Source: Inonotus obliquus (taxonomy: Eukaryota; Basidiomycota; Agaricomycetes; Hymenochaetales; Hymenochaetaceae). Taken from it: 64,000 nucleotides of DNA. The DNA is taken from positions 2,480,001 through 2,544,000 of the forward strand of contig JAJHTX010000006.1 in assembly GCA_032164295.1 (NCBI GenBank), given 5' to 3'. The translations under genes and the position numbers were made by a program. Under the pieces are notes generated by a model, which worked only from the letters and a program-made list of their open reading frames with translations, ran no database searches and was not told where the DNA came from. Below, one piece after another: positions 21,200 through 30,400 of this stretch; the first letter of the stretch is position 1, and the number at the start of each line of letters is the position of its first letter.

Positions 21200-22840
21200 T
21201 GCCAGATCTAGGGCATGAAGTTAAAGATTTCGCCGTTTACCATTGGAGGCTGACAAATTGGAGGAAATAAAGAAGAAGATCATCAGTCCGGAGCTTGAGT
21301 GTGGGGGACATCGTTGGTACGTCCTTACCTTTCACCGGTACCTGAACGTCTTACTAGGCGAATACTTTTATATCTCTTCGGTAACTCAAACGTGCCACCG
21401 AACGATTCCGTATCTGTGTGTCTGTACTTTGCTGATCCAAAGAGAGCACCAGAGGGATGGCAGGGACGCGCTCAGTTCGCTCTTGTCATCTCGAATCCCA
21501 CTGACCCCACCGTCTACACCGTTTCTCGTACGTCTTGCACTTTCCCTACCATCCGAATAGTCATTGCTTTTCGCATGCCGGGGCGCGACCCAAATCAGAC
21601 TGATGACCAATGCTATCTCTAGATGCCCACCATTGTTTCATTGCTGAGGAGTACGTGGTGCCTGGCACGGCCTATAAAAAATCCGTGCCACTTTTTCCCG
21701 GGCGGAGTTTTAAATACTTTCTATTTATAGTAACTCGTGTCGATCTTCATGTCCCACTTTCCGGTCCCCCACTAAATCCCTTGAATATGTAGTTCCACAG
21801 AATTTGAGTTATTTGTCCCTTCCTTTCAACATGAAAAGGCTTGGAATAACTATCTGATGTGAAATATACCAAATCCGAATCGATTGTAGATGATATTCAG
21901 GCAGAATATACATAACTGTTTTCACTTATGTATCACATGATCTTATTTTGGCATTTTTGCACGACCATATCTTCCTCTGAAAAAAACACTTATAAAACTC
22001 CTTTAAAACTGCTTGGACATTATGTATGTGTGTATTAGGGTGGTTCTGTCAACTATATGCGAAAAAAATCGACATACTGGTGGAGAGATTAGCATATACA
22101 GTAGACACAGCAGCATATATGCTTCCTAGCTCAATGAATTCAGGCTTTCTTGTCATATTTCTTTCAGATATATAAATCTTAACGAAAAATAAAGATTTTG
22201 TTAAAAAAAATTCTTAAGAAGTGTTATAGTTATTTATATATGTGTCAAAAATCGCCGTATCTTGGAATCTGTTGGACAGTTTTTGTAATTTTTCTTACCA
22301 CCTTGTTCAGAGTGTCGAAAAATAATTTTTGGAAATTTTTTCAGATTTTTTGTAAAATTGTGGAAGGGAGGACAGGCCCTCGAATCTCAAAACAAAAAGT
22401 GGAACAGGTGAATCCGTGTCGATCGCCACTTAGCCATGGAAGGGACCGTGGGAATGTCACAGAAATTACATAGGCCGTGCCAGGTACCAGAGTACGGTTG
22501 GGGTTTTACACGTTTCAGCAAGTTGAGGAAGCTGTCTACTATACAAGAGGGTTACAGTCGTCCCACAATCAAAGATGAGACAGCAGATGTTGGCGTTATC
22601 GTGCGTGTCCTAGAGGACCCAACGGAAGTGCTATGGCACAACTTTGTAAAGTTGGTTTTCCCTTTCATGCACAGTACGGTTCTGATGCCTTCGTGTAGCT
22701 CTGACCCAATAAAGGAGACGGGATATGTTGGCTTGTTGACATGTTACATGAACTCATTGATACAGTCGGACCTACAACCAACCTTCACACCCCTTTCACG
22801 TCAGGGACAGCAGCTTGTCCACCGAGTCTACCTTCAGTAA
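21200..22840 (+). pseudogene. Captured USP7-like deubiquitinase fragment (MATH domain plus start of UCH domain)
   Basis: USP7/Ubp15-type enzymes remove ubiquitin with a Cys protease (UCH) domain and bind substrates with a MATH domain. In order on the plus strand: LGHEVKDFAVYHWRLTNW (about 21205-21265), ISPELECGGHRW (near 21290), PPNDSVSVCLYFADP and GWQGRAQFALVISNPTDPT (21390-21520). An intron (GT near 21537, AG at 21621) and AHHCFIAEE come before an 834-bp insertion. After it come YGWGFTRFSKLRKL, VIVRVLEDPTEVLWHNFV and KETGYVGL-TCYMNSLIQS (to about 22770). The catalytic Cys box is therefore reached, but the residues between GL and TC are deleted. Frames change several times and the rest of the enzyme is absent. 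Confidence 0.85.
21656..22489. mobile_element. MITE-like insertion, 834 bp, inside the USP7 fragment
   Basis: Inverted ends TGGTGCCTGGCACGGCCTAT and, on the other strand, TGGTACCTGGCACGGCCTAT, are flanked by GAGTACG on both sides (21649-21655 and 22490-22496; an 8th base differs). Removing it joins the codons of FIAEEY to GWGFTRF in frame, exactly as USP7 homologues read. It is AT-rich with no coding capacity. A 7- or 8-bp duplication suggests hAT-like, but the family is uncertain. Confidence 0.8.
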
Positions 22841-22854
22841 TGACTTCGATCGAC

Positions 22855-23150
22855 ATGCAAACAACTTCGTTTGCAAGTGGCGAAACTTGGGCAACCATGC
22901 TGTTCACGGTTTCCTAACAATTCACCCTGCACATCTACATCGACAACCTTGGACAAGTTTCCGTGCGCGACAGCCTTCGTGACATTCAAAATCGAACGCA
23001 CTTGGTCAGTGAGGTTGCTTGCCATTTTCTGCGCGACCCTGGTGAGTACCATTGTTGCGAATAGGTTCTTCAAATAGAACACTTACGTTCACATTGTGAG
23101 TCAAGTCTGCCCAAATGCCCTGAATGCCTTGCGCTCGTGATGGTGGACAG
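22855..23150 (-). pseudogene. Captured HAMP-repeat fragment of a group III hybrid histidine kinase
   Basis: Group III (Nik1/Os-1-type) kinases sense osmotic stress through a chain of HAMP domains. The minus strand reads GIQGIWADLTHNVN, a probable intron (GTAAGT...CAG), then [36 protein letters not shown]. In the next frame it continues with [17 protein letters not shown]. This is one HAMP unit plus linker. The kinase and receiver domains are absent. The fragment abuts the USP7 fragment on the opposite strand. Upstream on the minus strand (23215-23150) FEEHRTLAFLYLVKLSKQD may come from another gene that I do not recognise. Confidence 0.83.
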
Positions 23151-23215
23151 GAGAATTGCATCCTGTTTGCTTAGCTTCACGAGGTAGAGAAAGGCGAGGG
23201 TTCTATGTTCCTCGA

Positions 23216-25227
23216 AGTCTATCAGGTACATTATGTGGTATGGTATTAATGTAGGTGTGTAATGATGGAATGTGTTAGGACCAGTGCGGATCGGATCAGC
23301 AGACCGACATTGATCGACTGATCAACACGATCAACGCACCAGAACAAGTCCACTCACTCCGGCAATATTCGCAGTCCGTCTTGATAAGTGATGGGAAGTG
23401 CTAGGCGGTGCTTTGTAGAGCAGAGTAGCAACAGTACTTAGTCGGGGTCAAGGGACCGGCCGGACACTAGTACCGATGATAAGAGTGGTAGCGAAGAAGA
23501 GAAGCTTTGTGGGGCTTCTTTGTATTCACTAGTACAGACTTCTGACGCTAGTACAGAAGAATTTTGCTGAGGGACATAGCCACCCTCGCTTGGCCTATTT
23601 ATACCCGAAGCTTCTATCTATTGAGTTACCCGGGCTCCCTCGGGCACAGCCTCCTGATCTTTCCGAGCACAGCCCCTATCTTGTCCGATACCCCGCAATC
23701 TCCAATCGGGTGGCGATGCACTTCCAATTTCCTCCTGCAATCTTCCAGATCCTTCAATATGACTTCATACCTGGTCAGTGCACAGCGATCACGCCATCAC
23801 TGGCCAATCCTGTGGCTGTGCGGAGCTCCGTGCCTTCCGCACTGCCGCGTCAGTCCTTCTCGAATGTTCCTTATGATATCATGCACAGCAACTCGAACAG
23901 TCTTCCATGTCTTCATCCTCTGCAGGTGCTGCTGGGCTGTTCGGCTGTCTCAGTTGACTCGGGCTTCCTCCCTCAATAGGATTAGCTCGATTATCAATCA
24001 CCGGAGCGGCGGGCCTGTATGGTTCTGCCTGTACCGTGGCAGGTAACCCCGTCTGCCAGATCGTCGCTCGGCGATATCCGTATCTCCATTCCTTGCACCT
24101 GATTGCCACTGATCCCTTCCATAACGAAGGTTACGATCGCCCCATTGATCTGTTCCCTCGGTTGAGAGATTTCCAATGCTATCATCCCCGGTAGTTGATT
24201 CTGCTCCGATTTCCATCGTGCCACTATGTTGCCAAATAGATTATTGCGTAGTGCTTGATGTTCTCTTGTAGCTTCCGCATGTATTGGCCAGTCGAGTTGT
24301 ATTGCCACTCGTCGGCATAGCTGGGAATGTATCGATCTTCTTGTCCATGCAATTACACCTGCATTCGCAATGTAGTGTAACCCCCTTCCTGTCCAAACCG
24401 TAACTTCGTGCAAGTATGCATTTAGTGTAGGTGTGAACAATGGTTGAGTTGTTTCTGCAACCGTCGACCAATGGTGGTTGGTTCGAATTGAATACGGGTC
24501 ACTTCAAAGCATATGATTTACTGCATCCTCGAGTATCCATGTCTGCAGTATCCATGCTTCCTCATGTGCCCATTCACAGAACCTGCATATTGGTGTATTA
24601 ATTTGTCCTGGCAATGTCGAGCCCCAGGGACAATAGCGTGTGCGTGTATAATATGTTCGATCGAATTGTCTTTCCATGTCTGATGATTGTGGGAATTTAT
24701 CGGGTTGTAGCGTCTCTGGATCTGCATGCCAAATAAGTCAATTTCTTCTGACAGAATGGAATCGAAGATGTTGGACAACTCCCTACACTCTATCAACATA
24801 CCCACTCATCACCCTGCCATCGCCCTTTGAAATCTCAATTGTGTTACGCCTTGCGCAGTCAGAGATGTCGATCACAGGATCAGAGACATCGACGAGCAAG
24901 AAGACGAGCTACCACTTAATCACAAGAGACCACAGTCTTCAACGTAGGTGATAGTACTAAATTAGCACGTCTATCTAAGGTACAAGTAATGTGCGACTTA
25001 CCTGCGACGTAGGTGATAGTACTAAAACAAGAGAGTGGGGAATCCCTAGCTCTCTGGTTCAGCCTTATATACACTTTGGTCGTGGGTAAGTTCTACTCTA
25101 AATAGGTGCTGCCTAGCAGCAAGTAAATATGAACAAACAAACAATGGGGCCCGATGAGTCAGCAAGAATGAGTAAAGATGAGTAAGCGTTGTCGGGAAAT
25201 GGAAAGAAGAATAATGAGTCAGCAAGA
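23216..25227. other. Unassigned interior of transposon 2
   Basis: There are open frames up to 160 aa on the plus strand (23564-24046) and 148 aa on the minus strand (23994-24440), but neither shows a motif I know. A 19-bp sequence, CGTAGGTGATAGTACTAAA, occurs at about 24943 and again at about 25012. GATGAGTCAGCAAGAATGAG-like sequence is repeated at about 25153 and 25213. This may be remains of another element or captured DNA. Confidence 0.4.
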
Positions 25228-25290
25228 ATGAGTGAAAGGATTGTGCTGAAATTTTGATTCGATTAGGAACGCCGATCGAAACTACCCCGG

Positions 25291-26067
25291 ATGGGACCGG
25301 TTAATTTCACTGGCCGGAGACGATCAGGATCGACAGCGAGAAGCGGAGAACACGCGAATCTAATACAATCCGAAGCCGACGATCAAGAAGCATCGGCTAG
25401 CAACGCTAATCCCGACGATCACACTAAACCTTCGCAAACGATGCAGCACGTACAGCAACCTCCAACGGCTTGCTATAAATGCAGAAGAGTGCGACAGATC
25501 ATCGAAGACCTACACAAGATAATACTACGGGAGGCAACGGGCATGTTGACGTATCATGTGTCCAGCGAACGAGCAACAGCTTATCGAGAATACCACAATC
25601 CCCCGGAGGTCGTTCGAAATCGCACGAGGTCAACAATAGCAATGGATACGGCAATAGGCATGCAACCAAAGACGCACTGGACAATAGTAGGAATCCACGA
25701 TATACTAGCACTCGAGTGCCCAAGCACATTCGTGGAGATCAGTGCAGACTATGTTACGAACCGCCGCTCACCGATAACAGCGGCATGGGTTGCAAACACA
25801 CTCAGGGAACTATGGGCATACTGCAAAGCTATTCGACTACAAGGAGACCTATACCTAGGCTGGAGAATACCTTCGAACGATACTCGACGAAGTGTACGGC
25901 TACTCATCGCCATAGGCACATACGTTAAACCACCTTGGTTTCCCCACGATGATATCCGATGTCGAATCACACTTGACGGCCCCGAACAAGAGTCCCGAGG
26001 CGACAAGCAAATCACAGCCTTCATAGCCCCAGATGCTATACAACGGAACCCCGACGGAATTCCTTAA
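25291..26067 (+). CDS. ORF inside the 5' LTR, 258 aa, function unknown
   Basis: Open from ATG to TAA and repeated unchanged in the 3' LTR (35498-36274). The first ~60 residues are polar and probably disordered, with one CYKCRR motif near residue 62; a second Cys pair for a zinc finger is not evident. The rest (THWTIVGIHDILALECPS, WVANTLRELWAYCKAIRLQG, DLYLGWRIPS) looks like a folded helical domain. I recognise no family. It precedes the TATA element at 26398, so a transcript from that promoter would carry only the 3' LTR copy. It may be chance-open, but 258 codons in 1676 bp argue for a coding origin. Confidence 0.5.
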   Translation: MGPVNFTGRRRSGSTARSGEHANLIQSEADDQEASASNANPDDHTKPSQTMQHVQQPPTACYKCRRVRQIIEDLHKIILREATGMLTYHVSSERATAYREYHNPPEVVRNRTRSTIAMDTAIGMQPKTHWTIVGIHDILALECPSTFVEISADYVTNRRSPITAAWVANTLRELWAYCKAIRLQGDLYLGWRIPSNDTRRSVRLLIAIGTYVKPPWFPHDDIRCRITLDGPEQESRGDKQITAFIAPDAIQRNPDGIP

Positions 26068-26397
26068 AGGCACGAGCAACTGCGGACGAGCGAACTCTAA
26101 CTACGGCGCAGCCATGCAAAACCAATGGCATACGAACACGCATTCAATGACTCACTCACTGACTCACTCCATGCACAGGGCGCAGCACAAGGCCGACCCC
26201 GAGCATAGGTTTCAATTCAGTTCAAGTCAAGATGAGTCAACGCCGAGTCATCATCCTGCACAGGGCGCAGTCGATGAGTCAATCCGCAGCAGAACAATGG
26301 AATTACCGCACGAGTTTGGAAGCTAGAACAACGAATCAGATCGAGAGTAGGAACTACGGAGCGTAGGAAGTGGTCCGTCCACAACATGAGGAAAAGG

Positions 26398-26406
26398 TAT
26401 AAATAG
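26398..26406 (+). promoter_or_regulatory. TATA element of the LTR promoter
   Basis: TATAAATAG, followed ~45 bp later by a pyrimidine-rich stretch (CATCTTTCTTTCGATCGTCT). The same element occurs in the 3' LTR at 36605-36613. Confidence 0.6.
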
Positions 26407-26908
26407 TTGTAGACTTAGACCGTAGCTCCCCATCTTTCTTTCGATCGTCTCTTGTACATCGAGTCCTCTTAGGCATCTAGCTTCTAATCTGAAGACCACC
26501 TAATCTGCTTAACCTCTCTTACTCTACGGCGTGGAACGATTGATTAGTCGTCCACCGACTAGGGAAGCTTACGAACGGCAGTCGACACTGTCCTACTAGT
26601 CTGTCAACGAGGTTGAGGCCCGACTTGATTAGCCAAAAGTGAGCGTCCGAGACAACGCTTAGTACACTTGGGAATCTGCCCCATCGAGGCTCCGGAAACC
26701 CTTGGAATAGCACCGTCGAACCCGTAACACTGGTGAACCTACCTAGTGAACGTCTGAGGCTACGCCTAGTATACTTAGGAATCTGCCCTGCTTGTGAAAA
26801 CCGAGTAGGCTCCGGAAACCTTTAGAAAAGCATCGCCGAATCCGTAACACTGCGGACCGTCCTATTTTGGTTACTGTATAGTCCAATTAGGGCGAGCGTT
26901 TTCTAACA

Positions 26909-27469
26909 TTCGATCGAAAGAAAGATCTCCTTCGGGAATCTCAGTAGATCAGTGTTATCGCTTTCTAACATTCGAGAAGAAGGAAGATCCACTCGCAATT
27001 GGGAGTGTAATAACCAACAGCGTCTAACGCTAGTGAAAGGTGCACGTCACTACCGTTCTACAAATTACTCACATCATTATCAAATTAGCCACTGTTATTC
27101 TTTACTGGGCTTGCGTAGCAAACGTTAGTCAGGAAGAGTATCAGTTGTATTCACCCAACTTCGACTCGAGCAGTTGTAATTGCCAGCCACTCGTCGAAGA
27201 ACCATTACCTGCAGTTCCTACATACGTAGTCGAGCTACAGTGAAACTATCACCGATACGATACACGATCAAGTGTCCCATCGCACATCGAATCGAGTACA
27301 AGTCTACTAGAGTCACCTTCATCGGAAGTCGACTGACTCGTAGCTAGTTGAAGAGTGATTCAGAAGGAAACCTGGGCTTACAGGAGGAGAAAGGAATCTG
27401 ACGACTACGAAGAACATTATCCAGGAAGGATACGAAGTCAACTAAGGAAGCCAATTCGCTTATCGATAT
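26909..27469 (+). other. Retrotransposon leader with primer-binding region
   Basis: Non-coding stretch between the LTR and Pol ORF. TTCTAACATTCGATCGAAAG at the LTR junction is partly repeated about 60 bp downstream (TTCTAACATTCGAGAAGAAG). I see no clear tRNA 3'-end complement directly after the LTR, so the priming mode is unresolved. Confidence 0.5.
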
Positions 27470-30400
27470 ATGCAACATCAACGACGTAGTAACGGTCGAA
27501 GCAACCTACCAAGAGGTCCACGCAACGACACACAAGAACAGCCAGAACGTCGAGGCAATAATCGAAACGCAAGACAAGCACGAGAGTTGACAAGGGAATA
27601 CGAAACCCTAGCAAGGATTGCGACACTCGAAAGACAAGTGATCGCACAACACAACAGACAAGAGTTATTGGAGATCCACGAGGAACAACGTCAAATCGAA
27701 ATCGACGAAATCAAATTCTTAACGAGAAGAATTATAGCAGCCGTCGAAGGACTCCAAGACAACGTTATCGCAGGAAGCACGCCAGCAAACTTACAGAGGT
27801 CTAATCTCCAGGAAGAGCAAAACGCTACAGGAGAAGGAGTTACAGTATCTGGACTAGCCAAGGATCTCGAGGAATTCGAGCAATCGACAAGACACCGATT
27901 CTTCGTTGAACGAACGTTAATCAACGGACTTGTTGATAGAACAAACCAGCTAGAAGAGCAGAACAAGAAGCTCGACGACCAGTACCAACAACTCACAGAG
28001 TTAATCGGAAACATCCAGAGAGAACACATCGAAACAACTCAACGCATTCAAGAGACACGCAACGAAATCCAAAGGTCATTGGAAAGTAACGAATCGATAG
28101 ACTCAGGCGAAACGCACATCGAACAGTTCACCTTCATTCCACGTGAACAGATCGAAGAAGTCTTGACAAGGATCCGTAACTTGACATTGGAAGAAGAACC
28201 CGTGACAGTATCAAGCGGCGTACAGACAAGCGTACCAATCGTTGAAACATTCGAGACAACTCTATTACCGATCAGACCACCTCGCGTAGTAGCATTTACC
28301 GACTCATCTGACAACTCAGAAACCGACAGCGATAGCGACAACGATAGTGGAATATGGATTAGGCCAGACCTCAACACGAAGGAAAGGCAAAGGGACGACC
28401 ACCCTAGAGAAGGCAGAAACCGAAGTGAAAGCCGATCGACGAGAAACGAAACAAGGAACGTTTCACCACCGAGAATTAGACCACGATCAGGAAGTCAATT
28501 CAGCAATGCTCCAAGGAAGAGAGCACGGACGCCAGAAGGTGAACGAACGTCGAACGCACCAAGACAAAGCAGCGCCAATAAGACTTTGCAGTCTAGTCAG
28601 AGCATTGGCAATAAGACTCGACAGGACTGGGCAGTACCAATAAGGCCCGAAGACGAATCAAGATCGCCTATATCAAGATTCGGGAATGAACAGGCAGAAA
28701 GTCCTGACACACGAGTACAGAGTCAAGGCAGTCGCAATAAGCCCTTGCAACCGAGTACGACATCGCTAGGAAAGCGAAGACAAGAGTCACCGTCAGTCGA
28801 ACGGAAGACAACGAAACCACGAGTAGTCAAGGAAGACCCTACATTCAAGCACTGGAAAGGTTATCTTCGAGAAGGAGAAGAAGCCGTAGGAAACTTTGAT
28901 CCGAAAGGCACATGGATTATGCCACGAAAGGAACGATTCGAAGACAAACCGATACTAGGATATCGGCGAAGACAGTCTATCGATAGTACAGGAAGTACAC
29001 GAACACGGAGCCCCGCACCGAAAAGAACAAGGTGGGAGCACACGGATCAAGACGAAGTTATGGACGAACTGCAAGAACCAGGAGGAACCCAACCTCAAGA
29101 AGAAATGCATATCGAACGTATGGTAACCAACGAACCATCACCTATTCAGCAACGAATAGCGTATCTCGCCACCGAGGCTCGAGGTAAATCAAAACCCTTA
29201 CTGCAGAAGGAGGATCTCGCAGAAATGTTTGAGATCAAACGAAATTGGTCACCAAATACGAATCGACAGCATCGCCAAGAGAAGCAACCATTGAACAAGG
29301 TTAGCTCAGTAGCGCAGCAATACTCGCAGCAGAAAGCAGCAGCAGAGGGATTGCTAGACACGCAGAAACGAGATTGGCGCAAACTGCTACCAAGGCAGAT
29401 AGCAGACTATGCAGACGTATTCGATCCAGACAGGGCAAGACGACTACCAAGACATACGAAGTATGACATGGTCATACACCTCGATGAGAAGGAACCGTTA
29501 CCAAAACCACGACCTATTATCAAGCTCACGCCAGTCGAACAGGAAGCACTGGACAACCACGTAGAGGAGCTGATGAAGAAAGGATGGATTACCAAGGTCG
29601 AACCACACGAACCATGCCCAGTAGCATCACCCGTATTCTTTGTAGGAAAGAAGGACGGAGGGGCAAGAGTCGTAACGGACTATCGAGCGATAAACCAAAT
29701 CACGATACCAGACCCGTACCCGATTCCAATTATGAATGGGTTACCAGACAAGTTGGCAGGCAACAATTACTTCTTCACATTGGACATGCGATCCGGATAC
29801 CACAACTTGCGTATCAAGGAAGGAGACGAATGGAAAGCGGCATTCCGAGTCGGCAACGCAATCTACAAGCCACTCGTTATGATGTTCGGAATGAAGAACT
29901 CACCCGCAATATTCCAACGATTCATGAACGACAACTTTGAGCAATGGCTACGAAGTCAGGAGATACTTATCTACCTGGACGACATCATCGGAAAGGCAAA
30001 GACTGAGGAGGAACACTGGAAACTCCTACGAGCAGTCTTGAAGAAATGCCGAGAACTCGATATCTACTTGAAGATCGAGAAGTGCCATTTCCTACAGAAG
30101 AAGCTAGACTACCTAGGCTTCATAGTGGGCGACAAGGGAGTACAAATGGACCCGTACAAACTCAAAGCAATCGCAGAATGGCCTACACCAACAACGAAAC
30201 GGGAGATCAGGAAGTTCCAAGGATTTTGCAACTTCTATCGAAGATTCGTGAAGAACTATGCAGAGCGCATACACCCAATTAACGAACTCACCAAGAAGGA
30301 TAGGAAGTTCGTATGGACAACTGAATGTCAGCAAGCATTCGAGGACATCAAGCAAGCGTTTCAAACGGAAATAACGCTAGGTTATCCAAACCACGATAAA

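Larger units (their letters stand above)
25233..26908 (+). repeat. 5' LTR
   Basis: 1676 bp, TG...CA ends. It contains a 258-codon ORF (25291-26067), GACTCACTCACT-type short repeats near 26148 and a TATA element at 26398. Very long for a fungal Gypsy LTR. Confidence 0.93.

Noticed and set aside
25479..25928. 149-aa plus-strand ORF in the LTR, overlapping the 258-aa ORF
   Set aside because: Lies inside the longer ORF in another frame, with low-complexity composition and no motif; most likely a shadow.
28098..28110. IDSGET in the Pol N-terminal region as an aspartic protease site
   Set aside because: It lies in a polar, coiled-coil-like context about 430 residues before RT and lacks the Ala and hydrophobic strand of a D-S/T-G-A active site.
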